This document shows positions 1 to 11,225 of a DNA stretch of 64,000 bases, piece by piece. The number at the start of each line of letters is the position of its first letter. Position 1 is the first letter of the stretch. The stretch is taken from contig OY754970.1 of assembly GCA_963576475.1 (NCBI GenBank), positions 34,102,619 through 34,166,618 on the forward strand, given 5' to 3'. Both the position numbers and the translations under genes were made by a program. The notes under the pieces are model-generated. The model made no database searches. It was not told the DNA's origin and saw nothing but the letters and a program-made list of their open reading frames with translations. The DNA is from Molanna angustata. Taxonomy: Eukaryota; Arthropoda; Insecta; Trichoptera; Molannidae.

Positions 1-415
1 TTCCTGTCTCAGCACATACAAATAAGAATGTAAAATTATTACTTTTTTGTCAGCACAGACAAATAGGTAATGAATGACTCATTGCTTATTATTACTCCAT
101 TATTATTCAGTATCGACAAAGAATAATAGTGTCAAGTAACTACATAGATATTTGTCAACAGAGCGAATTGGAATCTATTAAGTTGAACTCAAACAATTGT
201 GGCAAAGTCAAAATGATTTTTCTAGGCTTTATATTTTTCTTCAAATATACAATTTTTATCCGAAAGTGACAATGGTATTATAAAAGTGTCCCGCATGATT
301 TATTTCTATAGAAATGTCTTGATGTTATGATATGATTAATTTTGTTTTTTTTATTCATTTTTATAATAATACATAGTAAAAAAATAGTTTTGTTTATTTA
401 TTTATTATATTATTT
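1..415. other. AT-rich stretch, nothing recognised
   Basis: No open frame of note, repeat family or RNA gene was seen. The sequence is low-complexity AT-rich DNA ending in a T-rich run (about 340-415). Confidence 0.5.
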
Positions 416-487
416 AGGACCCAAAATGGCTGTCGCGAATCTGTGCCGTTGTCGGTGATCGTTCCATTTAGCGCGTGTGCAAAGCAG
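416..487 (+). other. possible small exon (weak)
   Basis: A 72-bp GC-richer island lies between a plausible 3' splice site (T-rich tract ending TATTATTTAG at 415) and a plausible 5' splice site (GCAG followed by GTAGAT). It contains an ATG in good context (CCAAAATGG). In that frame a stop follows after 10 codons, and another frame reads 17 codons before a stop, so if real it would be a UTR exon or a terminal exon. I recognise no product. Splice-like motifs of this quality arise by chance, so this is only a candidate. Confidence 0.15.
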
Positions 488-836
488 GTAGATTCTTAAT
501 CCTTGTCATAAATAAAATTGTTGAATTAATGTTAATGTCGCAACATTTACTTAAGTGCAAGGTGGTTAACGATAATTCAAATGTGATGACGTATTTTATT
601 GTAGAGCGGCCGTCTTAACAGTGTAATCAATTACGTAACGGGGATGATTTCATTACAATTCTACAAACATTTCGTAAATATTTTTACTAATATATTTTTC
701 TTATAGTCCGAGAGATAGCAACGTCAAAAAACAATTAATTTTTAAATGGTTGGTTTATTGATATTTCCTTTCTTATTGAATATAGGTATGAAAGGTTAGT
801 CTGGCACCTGAGAGTGGTTGCGTTTACTATTTCGCA

Positions 837-1610
837 TCCTCTTTAAAATTGCATATTTTTTTATTTATTTATTTATTTTATTTTTATTTCAATTTACGGT
901 TTGATAACCTTTTACACATACAAGTATACATAATATATCAAAAACAACAGAATTAAAAAAAAAACAAATAAAAACAAACAAATATATAAAATGAAAATAA
1001 AAAATGAATAACAATATAAAAAAGGTGAAAATATGTAAGAATATGTAAAAAATAATGAAAAACATTTAAAAAAAAATATTTAAAAAAAAACATGCGAGAA
1101 AACATTCAAAAATATGTAAAAAAAAATAAACAAAAAACATGTAAAATTATGTAAAAAAATAAACAAAAAACATGTAAAAAATAATGAAAATCATGTAACA
1201 AATATGTAAAAAATAAACAAAAAACGCAAACAAAAAAAAATATATATATATTGGTATGTAAAAAATATGTAAAAAACATGTAAAAAATAATGCAAAAACA
1301 CGTAAAAAAATAAACAAAAAACATGAAAAAACTAAACAAAAATAATGTAAAAAATATGTAAAAAAAAAAAATATGTGAAAAACATGCATAAAACATGTAA
1401 AAAAAAATATGCAAAAAAATAAACAAAAAGCATGCAAAAATATGTAAATAAACAATGAAGAACATGTAAAAAATATGAAAAAAAGTAAACATACATGCAA
1501 AAATTAATACAGGAAAAAAGAAATGTGAAAAGTAGTTTAAAAACCGACAAAATAATCTAATGTTTGGTCTCATTAACAAGTGCAGTGTATAGGCAACTTC
1601 TATAGATACC
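837..1610 (-). repeat. Insertion in family D: TTTATTT-tailed LINE-like end plus A-rich degenerate minisatellite
   Basis: It begins with (TTTA)n at 851-880, the reverse of an AAAT-type LINE tail, as in other CR1-like 3' ends here. It continues into about 560 bases of degenerate repeats built on AACATGTAAAAAA and AATATGTAAAAAA (about 955-1520). The long hydrophobic frames readable on the minus strand (Phe, Tyr, Met and Cys rich) are a by-product of this poly-T composition, not a gene. Confidence 0.55.
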
Positions 1611-2034
1611 GAATAACATTTAATAACATTTCAATATAATTTGTACTTGTATGTTATTTGTACCTATAAAATGCATCCGTTTGTGAAATATGTACTTAAT
1701 GTTTCTGAAATAGGTAAAAAAATATATAATTTTAGAAATTTATAGAAATCTTCCCGGATGTGCGCTAAACATATCACCAAGTTTCATTTTAATCAGATGG
1801 ATGGTATAAGGCCACAAAAAGAACTTATAAATATACAAATGATACTAAAAATCTGCAATTTTCACCTTTAGAAAGGTGATGCGCATTGGTAAACGTTACC
1901 ACTTCCAGGTGCCAGACATATATGCCATTTTCATACCTATATACAATATGGAAGGAAATATAAAAAACAGCCATTAAAAATTAATTGTTTTTCGACGTTA
2001 CTCTCTTAACTATAAACTATAGGTATATCTTATG

Positions 2035-2164
2035 TATATATATCTTATGTGAGACGATACATATCGTAAGTCTCCAGAATGTGGCAACTTGTTATTGGGT
2101 GCGTGTTAAATTAATATTTGACATAGTACCTGTTAGTTGTCCGAGAAGAAATCGAAAAAAAAAA
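2035..2164 (+). mobile_element. SINE family E, 5'-truncated copy
   Basis: It matches the body of the full SINE at 14461-14695: GAGACGAT..., GTGGCAACTTGTTATTGGGTGCG, TTTGACATAGTACCTGTTA, ending in CCGAGAAG and a poly-A run. The tRNA-like head is missing. It interrupts family D copy 1, as the uninterrupted sequence is present at 11560-11600. Confidence 0.75.
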
Positions 2165-2537
2165 TGACTACCTTAACGGTAACAATAGGAAGTATAGTGT
2201 TGTCATGCTACAACACAATATACAAATCTAAGTAGATTAAGTACAAAATAATCACCATTGATACAATATATTTAAGAAAGTACATGTGAGTTTACCAATG
2301 CGCATCCCCTTTCTATATGTGAAAATTGCAAATTTAATATCATTTGTATCTTTTTAAGTCCTTTTTGTGTTTTTATACCAATTAACTGACTAAAATGAAA
2401 CATGGCGATTTATTCATCGCACACCCGGGAAGATTTTTGAAAAAAATTGTTTTTAGTAAGTACCTTACATATTTTAATGTTAAAATCTACTATTTTCACC
2501 TATGCTTCGAACATATCAATCGCAGAGTTGTAAGCTA

Positions 2538-2597
2538 GCATTTAACATTATTTCTTTTATTAAAATTTTATTTAATGAAAGAAATAATGTTAAATGC
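2538..2597. repeat. Perfect 20-bp inverted repeat
   Basis: Arms at 2538-2557 (GCATTTAACATTATTTCTTT) and 2578-2597 are exact reverse complements around a 20-bp AT-rich loop. It is not part of a family I could match elsewhere in the window. Confidence 0.8.
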
Positions 2598-2605
2598 AAA
2601 CAATG

Positions 2606-2720
2606 TACAAAATATATTAATTTATTTATTTATTTGTTTCTTTTTGTTCACATAATTTGTACACTGGCGGGCATATACAATACAATGTGTACTATGGCAA
2701 TTAGGTTATAACATAACAAA
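2606..2720 (-). mobile_element. CR1-like LINE 3' end
   Basis: On the minus strand it reads GGCAATAA-like, GCCCGCCAGTGTACAAATTATG and then an AAATAAAT tail. The same 3' end occurs at 16180-16265, 22545-22960 and 33945-34012. It is severely 5'-truncated and has no reverse transcriptase left. Confidence 0.65.
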
Positions 2721-3482
2721 CATAAAAAAAATATATTGAATTAAAGTTTATAGCGATGTAAAATAAAATCGATTGTGAAATTCCTATACAGATAGATAGA
2801 CAAGTGAAGTGAAAACTGAAATCGATCAAATAGCAATATAAATAACGCCTGAATATTATGCAACATGTATAGCAGACACAATTCAAGTTCGGGAAGACAA
2901 AATTATTTAATTTTATCAAAATATCAAATAAACGAAGTTGAAAACTGGTCGGAGTCATATCTGTTCGGGAAGTTATTTAAAAATCGTTTGAAAATTCCAG
3001 TACAAACAGGTGAAGTTAAAGAAAATGTTTGTTTAACCATTTCTTTTTGATAAACCTAATAAACGCAAGGTTTCAAGTAAATTTTGAATAAAAGCATAAG
3101 GTCTTTTTCAAAAAAAAAAGGAAAAAAAACTGATTACAGCAATGTAAAAAGAAACGTAGGAATTGAAGGAATTAGAAGTAAGTTCAAGATCCATTAGTTT
3201 TTTTCTTTTATCATTTCACTATCACTAAATAATTATTGTCATAGTCTAGCAAGTTGTACTAAAAAAGCGCGTTGATCAAGTTTTTGATTGACTGGCACTA
3301 GGGATTGAAATCCAGCAAGATTATTGGGTATTCTAAGACAATTCCGATTATTGTATGAATAAGTCATATCTGTCTTTAATTGTTTTTATTTTGTCGTGTT
3401 AAATTATTATGTTGAAAAATATTTTTGTATCTTCATATGAAGTTGCTACTACTTTGTGGCACTTCTTAAAATTATAATAAAT
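2721..3482. other. AT-rich stretch, nothing recognised
   Basis: Only short spurious frames are present. The homopurine run at 3108-3130 is low complexity. Confidence 0.5.
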
Positions 3483-3483
3483 A

Positions 3484-3583
3484 AAAATACATACAATAAC
3501 TTTATATAAACGGTTAGCTACGAAAACGTTCGTCAGTAAATACTCAAAATTCGTAGTTTATAGTAAGTTATTGTATGTTAATT
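3484..3583. repeat. Imperfect hairpin, MITE-like
   Basis: The left arm ACATACAATAACTT...CTACGAA (about 3488-3522) pairs with TTCGTAG...AAGTTATTGTATGT on the right (about 3550-3580). This gives arms of about 32-35 bp around a short loop. It is likely a small fold-back element; only one copy was seen. Confidence 0.55.
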
Positions 3584-3599
3584 TATTTATTTATAATAT

Positions 3600-5719
3600 T
3601 GTTTTTACGTTATGCAAAATATGTACACACAGCATACGCATTATATCTATCTATAACTATTATGCATAGAAATATTTGGGTATTCTTGGCTGTATCTATG
3701 TGTGAAAATATCTCTTTTTCCAGAGAATATTTTTTCTTGAATCATGGGAGATCTGATTTTAAATAATCTTTGATTTCAAACAATCACTTTAATAACAATT
3801 TTTATAAATACAAATTTTACAAGATAATGATTCTGTATACAAGATTGAATTAAAGCTGTTATCTAGAGGAGGTCTATTTCTAGAAATACCTTTCCTTTAG
3901 TCTTTACTTCCTAAAGACAACTTTTTACTGTTCCCCATTTACAATATTAATAATTCATATGTATTTAATCAATCACCCTAGCTTAGTAACAAAGCTAATT
4001 ATTCAAATATATAATTTTCAGTTGGGCGACACTTACTTCTTTGGCCACAAATTTATTAAATATTAACACTAAATGGTTCTGAACAGTACTTTACAACTAT
4101 AATTTAAAGACGAATTCCACAGATGTCAGGTTTTCATTTTAAACCAATAAATTCACCATTCTGACGATGCTCAGCATAGAGCGATACCGGTGAACAGGAG
4201 TCGCGTTTGCGGAAAATTAATTAAGTAGAGCTTAAAATTAAATATAATTTTTTTCATAATTCTAGTTGCTTATGGAGTTCTATCATGAAGTAACAGTTTC
4301 AAACATTGAAAAAAAAAATAAAACAAACATATAACATAAAATAGAAATAATCATTTCAGCAAGACGACAAGTTCAAGTAATTAGAAGTAGTGGTCTAGAG
4401 GCGACACGATGAGGCCAAAGTTAACACATGGATCAAGTTTGAAATCATAAATCTTTGTAGGTCCAGTGAGTACGGCCTAAATGATTATTAAGACGGCTGG
4501 CTCAGCAGGGACCTCCAATCCACCTCCTCTTATGAGGTAATTATAAGAGATATTAGTCTGCACACAGCCTAATCCTGATGCAGAACCTCATGGATACTAC
4601 ATCTAATAACATACTCTTAGGATTCAACTCAAATTATATCTCTTCGCTGATGATTCTCCGCTACCATTTTATGTTTGGAAATGTATTTCAGTTGATAAAT
4701 TTAAAATAACTAGTGTTCGTATTGACAATTGATCAAATAAAAATGTTGAAATGAAATTCCACCAAGAATTGTCTGTCAATAAATTAAATATAATTAAATA
4801 AAAATGGATGAACAAAAATATAAAAAAACATCGATATAAATACAGCTAAATAAAAAATAAAAATTTTAACCTTAAATGAGCAAAAAAATAAAGAATGAAA
4901 ATAAAATCATTTGAGAACTTCTGCGTACCTATTTCAAATTACGTACCCTTATTATATTTTTCCTAATTAATTCAGATGAAAATTAAATATACATATGACA
5001 TTAATATGTATGATATTTTTGTTGAAAATAACACTTCAATGTACATATTACGATAAAAAGATTCACGTTGATTTGGTAAGTTATATTTGCTTTATAAAAT
5101 TTTGTTAGTTAGCAATAACCTCATAGAAACAAACCTGTCTTTATACTCTTATTGTAAAGAAGTAGAAAAAAAACGTTTTATCAATTTTGTACGTTCGCCA
5201 CGCCTTGAAATAATTTCGTAATATGATTTAATAACCAAACTTCATGCAGTTTCCTATCATATTCCATCTGTCTATCGAGACGTTGGCGATGAGTTTTCGA
5301 TAAATTATGGGCGAAGAATCCCCATTTGCCTATATTCCAACAACTTATATCTTTCGTGCAGAACATTAAACACGAACACATTCATTACATTATTTATCTG
5401 CGAGTTACTTCCCAGTTAATGTTATGAATCTCTCAGCTCCATATGAGAGAGAGAATAACATCTACTATGTAGGTACTTACCAATCTAAGTCTACAACCAA
5501 TCTACTGTTTTATCAAGAGGGAATCTTTGACGTAAATCTGAATACGAAATAATACTTCTTGTATTAGTTTTGTTGCTTATCAATTGAGGGGAACGAAAAC
5601 ATTACTTTCATTGCAAGCATAGAATATCTTAATTTCGGTTGAACAAATAATAAATAAAGATATTAAATAAAGTAAGAACAAATAAAATTAATAAAGATAT
5701 TTTAAATCTTACATCTTAA
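3600..5719. other. AT-rich stretch, nothing recognised
   Basis: No gene, known repeat or RNA was recognised. A GC-richer part at 4385-4620 has no good frame and no match to other repeats in the window. Confidence 0.45.
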
Positions 5720-6155
5720 AATGATTTACATACAAATTGGTACAAGTAGGTAAAGAAGCCAAAAATTAAATAATATTTCTGGCGCAGTTCAGGTGTGACA
5801 TCTGTGCGAGACACCGTCATCTCATTCATGACTGTTGCTTTCATTGTTTACAAACAAACTAATTTCTCTATAGATGGCGTTACAAAAAAGGCTATTCCGT
5901 TACTTCATAAATGGCTATAGTATAGTTCCTTATTTTCAGGAGAATTGTTACACACTATTAAAATATATAAAACTTTCAAAAATTACATTGATAAGGGAAC
6001 TCAATAAGAAGGCGTAATTGGTGAACGTTGCGCATGCGCATTAAGTGATCACGTAAACCAGCCGATGACAGGTCGTAAGCCCTGTAGGTGCCTCGAGTTC
6101 CTGGTTCTTCTATAATATCCCAACTTCGTCTCTATTGAGATGTTAAAAAAAGTTA
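5720..6155 (+). mobile_element. Family C dispersed repeat, copy 1
   Basis: Landmarks in order are TCTGGCGCAGTTC, GTGACATCTGTGCGAGA, ATAGATGGCGTTAC, TAAGGGAACTCAATAA, GTGATCACGTAAACCAG, GGTCGTAAGCCCTGTA, GAGTTCCTGGTTCTTC and ATCCCAACTTCGTCTCTATT. The same order occurs at 25726-26658 and, reversed, at 18255-18730. It is non-coding and about 435 bp long. GAGTTCCTGG recurs at both ends of the unit in some copies and is likely near the terminus. Confidence 0.7.
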
Positions 6156-6159
6156 GCTG

Positions 6160-6447
6160 TAAGGCACCGGCTTAGAATAGTGCTTCCACTCTTTCTATTA
6201 TTGTTTTCGAGTGTCCCGTAAGAACCGGGTAATCGAAAATACAACAGGCAACAATAACATCTCACATAGTTCAGCAATGAGGTTCACCACCCATTCTGAA
6301 TGTAGTGCCTTTTAGGTGAGACGAGACTGGTGTGTGGGTATACACAGACGTGTTGTGCTCCCTTTTATAAGGCAATCACACCCGCACACCTTTCGCTGGT
6401 TACCCCTCTTTGTGGGATATGCCGTGATGGTATGTATGTATGTATAA
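6160..6447 (+). mobile_element. RTE-like LINE 3' end with TATG tail
   Basis: It ends in GTGATGGTATGTATGTATGTAT, like the reverse-transcriptase copy at 37510-38325 and the short copy at 23205-23337. The preceding 200 bp (ACCGGGTAATCGAAAAT...) carries no intact frame. The assignment rests on the shared last 40-50 bp and the simple-repeat tail. Confidence 0.5.
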
Positions 6448-6472
6448 AAAAAGTTTGTCAGTAATAATGTCT

Positions 6473-6960
6473 ATTTATTTATTTATTTATTTTTATTTAT
6501 TAGTTAATTTACACAATTTACATTAGGTTATATAAATTTTGCACTAAACTGTATGAACAGTTTGTCAGTGCAAGTTACTCTCGTACACTATAATTATATT
6601 GAGAATAAAGCACAAACATAACAAAATAAAGTAAATTAAAAACACAGCAATGAAAACAAGGCAAATCAGAACAAATATAAAAACATCGAAAGCAATGAAA
6701 ATTAAGCATGTTAGGTGTAAAATTGTTTTAAAGAAATTTTTATTTTTTTCTTGTCTTTCATTATAGTACCCAGTACCTATATGTTTAGGTAGTTTATTGA
6801 ATAATTTCGGTATTATTTTTGCCTTAGTTTTGTCACCGTAAAAGTTATTTGTTTTTGGTATTGTCAGTAAGTCGTTTGTTATTTGTCGATTTGTATATTT
6901 GTGAGTTATCTTTAATTTAAATTAATCTCTGTAAAGTTCTTCCATTCAGTTAAACATTAT
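6473..6960 (-). pseudogene. CR1/Jockey-like reverse transcriptase C-terminus and 3' end, decayed
   Basis: The plus strand starts with (TTTA)n, the reverse of an AAAT tail. Read on the minus strand, about 6850-6730 gives the usual end of such proteins: a P-K-(L/I)-x-N-x-L-P-K-H-I segment followed by a Lys/Phe-rich FKKxL-type helix. The rest of the polymerase is lost. No catalytic motif remains, so it is a dead 5'-truncated copy. Confidence 0.55.
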
Positions 6961-8190
6961 ATTTTGGTACGAAAAACAAAAAAGTGTGAGTTATTATTGT
7001 AAAAAAGAGCTTTTCAATGCACAAAATATAAAAATAAATTTTATCATGTTGTTTTGCTTAGATAATGCAAATAATAACGTTATGTACCTACTACGTAAAA
7101 AAATACCTATATAAAAAACGTTTATGCGCGAATATGAATATTTCTAACTGCTGTTATTTGTTGCTGCTGTTACCGGTTCTCTCTGCTAACATTTGTGCAT
7201 ATTGTTTGTGTATAATTTACACATAGTTTGACAATCAATTTATACAATTCATTAAATTTCAGAAATACGATGTTCGTATTACTTCATTTCACACCATTTA
7301 GTTTTTTCAAGACCTTCAAAGCTGTCTCATTTATTTGTTAAATATTCCATCATTTTTTAGGAGAACTTTAGAAATAGAGGATATTGTCAGGTGGAGTAAA
7401 CCCCGAAGAAGAAGATGTTGGGGAGACCATGAAGCCTGAATGAACAGTAACAGGGTCGCTTATACAGCAGCCAACGAAGTATCCACTCTCCACTAGACGC
7501 TGCCGTATCCCTAGAAGACCATCTAAGAGACGGAGGAACAGCTGGACCTCATCATCATAGGAAGTGTAGCGAATGACTCAAACACCAACAGGAAAAGAAA
7601 AATAATATTCTGCCATGTCTGAGTTTCACTTGCATACGTCAAAGAGAGCAATACAATAATGTTTGGTTAAGAATCCATAGTTTCCAATAGGGTATGTACA
7701 TACATGTGCTCGTATATCATCAATTTGATGGTAATCTTGTTGTTAGGTAAGTCCAGGTAGGTACATTGATAGTTTGTCCGAGACAATTACGTGTACATTA
7801 TTATCATCTGTAGCAAATCCCTTACTTTATGTCAGTATCTTGGAGAGTAAGTAGCCAGGAACTGTCCTATGTTCCCCTATTGATAATACATTATGCAGTT
7901 TACTATTATCATATGTTAAATCCTATACAAACGATATACAATCCAATGCAATGTCAGTTGTATCAAAAATTAAAACAGATACTAGTACATTTTTTTTTTT
8001 GGGCAAACCGTTATTTTTTTCTAATACCACATGAGAAGCTTCGTCTTCTTTTAATCTGTTTCTGCAGAGTTTGAGGCCTCCTGGTATGTGGACTCCCAGC
8101 TGTATTTTTTGGGGGTCTTCCGGGAATCTTGATTTCCTTTTGTTTGGCTTAGGCAGTTTTTGATTACCCATTCTATTGCATTATGAACAG
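6961..8190. other. Mostly unassigned
   Basis: 7380-7560 is GC-richer (a run of GAAGAAGAAG, then CCGTATCCCTAGAAGACC) and may be LINE debris, but no motif is clear. 8048-8075 resembles a good 3' splice site (TCTGTTTCTGCAG) without a credible exon after it. Confidence 0.4.
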
Positions 8191-8192
8191 AA

Positions 8193-8492
8193 ATGGTCAA
8201 TAATGCTAGTGTTCTTCAGAGAGCTGGAGCCAATAGTGGACTGCTGTCGAATGTTAAGGTGAAAAAGGTCTGGTATCAGAGTCATGTATTGCGTGGCGAA
8301 AAATACTTTCCTATCCAATCTAGGACGAAGAGGAGTTGGATGAGGGATAATGTCCTGGCTGTGTTACGTCAGGGAACAGACCGGAATAGGTCGAGTGGAG
8401 GATCTGCTACAAGACAGGGAGATTTTCTCCACAGTGTTAGACAACATCGGAGGGAACTGACATGGCACGACGAAAATAAGAATATATCGAGA
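8193..8492 (+). pseudogene. RTE-like reverse transcriptase C-terminal fragment
   Basis: This open stretch continues in frame to 8597, 135 codons in all. It reads like the tail of an RTE-type pol: a segment similar to the usual L-G-H-V-x-R-x-E-K-Y motif (here SHVLRGEKY), then a basic stretch and SWMRD, matching the SWLRN of the copy at 36955. It ends in TGGCACGACGAAAA, close to the TGGCACCGGAAGAAG end of that copy. The endonuclease and catalytic polymerase domains are absent. Internal frame changes are likely because the middle part does not align well. SINE A lies about 180 bp downstream. Confidence 0.5.
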
Positions 8493-8671
8493 CTTATTTA
8501 CCAATTTGGTTATAAAAACATTTTTGAATTCAAAGCACTTCTAAAAACTGTAATATATTATTTATGTATTCATGTTAGAAATTCGCATCGAACTATATAG
8601 ATGTAAAAAAATAAATATAAACTATGTAAATAGTTCGTGACCGCCAGACTCATGTCATAGGTAGGTACAGC

Positions 8672-8893
8672 TGACCGCCGACCGTTGACAGCCATGACAC
8701 AGTTGGTAAGTCGTTTGGCTTATATGCGAGCGCCCTGTATTCGATACCCTGCAGAGGAGAAATAGAGTTAAATTCATTTCTCTCGCAGTTATTGCTTCTC
8801 TGGGCTGGAAACACTGGATAGCTGGAAGAAATTGCCATATGGCAATAAATTCACCACTTGCGTAGGGTGCAAGGAAGTGTTTATATTATTATC
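8672..8893 (+). mobile_element. SINE family A (tRNA-derived), copy 1
   Basis: The tRNA-like head has ACAGTTGGTAAGTCGTTTGG (A-box region) and a degraded B box (ATTCGATACCC). The body has TTGCTTCTCTGGGCTGGAAA and the tail GGAAGAAATTGCC...GGTGCAAGGAAGTG before an ATT-rich end. It matches the better preserved copy at 12924-13142 throughout. Confidence 0.8.
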
Positions 8894-10528
8894 ATATAAT
8901 ATATTATAGTATGATTTTTTTCAGCGCAAGTTCACACCACACCACAGCAGATAACAAAGATTGGCTACTATGAACACTACTATGAGGAGTGGTGGCTATA
9001 GCAGATAACCGTTTGTAAAGGGGGTAAAAATTGCTTTTAAAACACGTCAGTATTTAAAACCTCCCTGCTGATATGGTGTACTTACACAGAAAAAAAAATC
9101 AGCCCTTATACCACGACGGCGGTATGGCGGTCACGGGCTTTTGCTCTGAAACATATTATTTTGGAAACATCAAATTTATTGTAAATCAAGTTTTTTTCCT
9201 TTTCAAGCGTCGTGTGAATGAGGTCCGTGTCTGTGAGTGGTCATAGGAATACAGGGTCGGATCGAGCCCATGGGGCCCCTACTAATAATAATATAATATA
9301 CGGGGAGCAGGGATGGGCTGGATCAGGTGCTGTGGGGATATTGTCAAGAACGGAACTGAGATTGGAGCATGTGACACTTTTTCAAACCGCCGAATTATAT
9401 CTTATTTTATATGAGGAAGAAATTTTTATGTGAATGTTTATTAAATATTTACTCGGACAAGACTATATTCTCAACTCCGACGAAGGATTTTTTTTCGACA
9501 ATTTTCGAGCAAATCTAAAATTATATCTATTCTGCGGTTGGTCAGTTGGTGATTACTAAAATTAAGAAAAGCGCTTGAATTAATTGATTTAATTTTTATT
9601 GTTTGTTGGGAATCGAATATTCATTATAGACAAAAAATGATTAAAAACGTATATATATCCAAGAAAACGTTGCCACATATTGAATACTTTTGATGTTCAT
9701 TGAATCATATTCTAATCCAGAATCAAAAGAAAAAATCACTTCCACAGAAATTTTATGGTCTTAGGTATAATTAACGTGTTCTAAATTTTATTATCTCAGT
9801 CATAAATAATTTAGTTTTAATTTTTTGTCACATATACCTATATAATATAAAACCATGTGAATTCTATTTATCTCCCTGAAGGCCAACATAATGTACGGTG
9901 GCTACTTTCCTCCAGAATATGTTGTATTGTTTGGTAGGGATGGTTGGAATTGTATTAGGCGTATGGATCACGCCCCACTTTTCCACGAGGCAGTTGCAGC
10001 GTCCATGTCTAACGTGGAAACACAAGTCTACATGTTTCTTGGAAAACACAAACTTGGTGAAACATCATTTTGAGGAATTATAAAGTTGCTAGTATCAAGA
10101 TTTTGAGCACTAAATAGATCATCGATATTAATTTTCAAATAATACATTCAAGTAATAGATTGCCCCGTTTTAATTCAACTATGTAATACTGTTTTACGTA
10201 TAGGTACAGACTCTCAGACAGGCAGACATACTATTTATTAGACTAATAGCCATGCCTTCACTCATCTTTATTAACTGTCTAGCCGTCCTCACAATTTATA
10301 TAAGGGTATCGAATTCGGTGGTTTTATTTTTGATTTTGAGTCACATAAAAAACAGAGACTACCATATAATTAGGTTTTTCCTAGAAATCTGTATCAGCAA
10401 GTGATAAATTATTTTTTATTGTTTTTTTTTTGTAAAACGATTCAAACAAATATTTCTCATTATGTTTAATGTTATTTCGTTCACAGAGTGGAAACACATA
10501 ATGAAATTATTATAAGTATGACACTAGA
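8894..10528. other. Unassigned, with two GC-richer patches
   Basis: 9218-9440 is GC-rich (GAGCCCATGGGGCCCC palindrome) and 9875-10075 is open in several frames on both strands (about 60 codons each). Neither gave a recognisable domain. No splice pattern makes one strand preferable. Confidence 0.4.
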
Positions 10529-11027
10529 CCTTAAAAAACACGACAGCTCATTTTAACTAATGTCGGATAAGCTGTCAAAATTGACATTAAAAACGAAAAT
10601 TCCAACATAAAAATAATAAATACTGTTAAAAATCATACAACTAGGTAAAAAATATGTTGACATAATATATAATTTATTTGAAAAATGTGATAAAAAGCGA
10701 ATAAACAATAAACTTATTCCTAACCTCAAATGTGTTAAATATGTATTCTAACCTCAAATTACACATAGCACTCTTTACAGGGTGAATTGCCTTAAACAAA
10801 AAAACCTCAAATGACAAATGTGTTAATAAAATTTTTCCTTCAACAAATTTCCATTCAATTTATAAAGCAACTCGCTCGCGCGAGTCGCTATTATCATTAT
10901 AGGCTTATTTTATTTGTATGATTTTTAACACTACTATTTATTATTTTTAATATTGAAATTTTCGCGTTAATGTCAATTTCGACAGCGCATTCGATCTTTG
11001 TAAAAATGATCTGTCGTGTTTTTTAGG
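10529..11027. mobile_element. MITE with long terminal inverted repeats
   Basis: The left end CCTTAAAAAACACGACAG (10529-10546) matches the reverse complement of the right end (11011-11027). The similarity continues inward for about 120 bp: the GACATTAA, TAAAAATAATAAATA and GTTAAAAATCATACAA blocks are all paired. Total length is about 500 bp, non-coding. I could not fix the target-site duplication. Confidence 0.75.
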
Positions 11028-11142
11028 ATCTTGTAAGTAACTATGACACAAAACCCCTCCCCCATCCTATCTCACCTCATACCTCATCTATCATCCATCG
11101 TACCTCATGCTATGTATTGGCTGGTCTCATTGGATTATTTTT

Positions 11143-11225
11143 AGTTTGAATTGTCGCCTCTGAGGATGATGGTGTAACCATCGAAAGCGCTCAGGCTCAA
11201 AACTCATTATAACGTGGATTAAAAC
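11143..11225 (+). ncRNA. Hammerhead-ribozyme-like motif, copy 1
   Basis: GCCT (11156-11159) is followed by CTGAGGA (11160-11166), one extra T (11167), helix GATGG/CCATC (11168-11172 and 11178-11182) with loop TGTAA, GAAA (11183-11186), AGCGCT (a two-base-pair helix III with a two-base loop), C (11192) and AGGC (11193-11196). AGGC pairs with GCCT. An outer TTTGA/TCAAA pair (11145-11149 and 11197-11201) leaves a six-base bulge on the 5' side. This is the layout of a type I hammerhead with minimal helix III, as known from Penelope-like elements and retrozymes. The extra T is against it. A GGATTAAAACTG block follows, as at copy 2. Confidence 0.45.

Larger units (their letters stand above)
705..2480 (-). 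mobile_element. Family D inverted-repeat element, copy 1, twice interrupted
   Basis: The segments 705-836, 1611-2030 and 2167-2290 match, in reverse order and orientation, the compact copy at 11440-12110. Shared landmarks are the CACCTG-(G/A)AGTGGTTGCG-type block, the CGTCAAAAAACAATTAATTTTT block and the CAATCTACTTAG-type block. Between 836 and 1611 lies an inserted A-rich LINE-like tail, and between 2030 and 2167 an inserted SINE. A further direct copy of the internal part follows at 2291-2480, so the whole is a composite palindrome. It carries no coding capacity. It is best described as a non-autonomous, fold-back type DNA element of unknown superfamily. Confidence 0.6.

Noticed and set aside
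1106..1579. Long minus-strand open frame, 157 codons, Phe/Tyr/Met/Cys rich
   Set aside because: It is the translation of the A-rich minisatellite at 955-1520. Adjacent frames are just as open and there is no initiation or splice context.
8048..8171. Exon after a strong acceptor (TCTGTTTCTGCAG)
   Set aside because: Plus-strand frames close at once; the minus-strand Lys/Pro-rich frame is not recognised and lacks splice signals.
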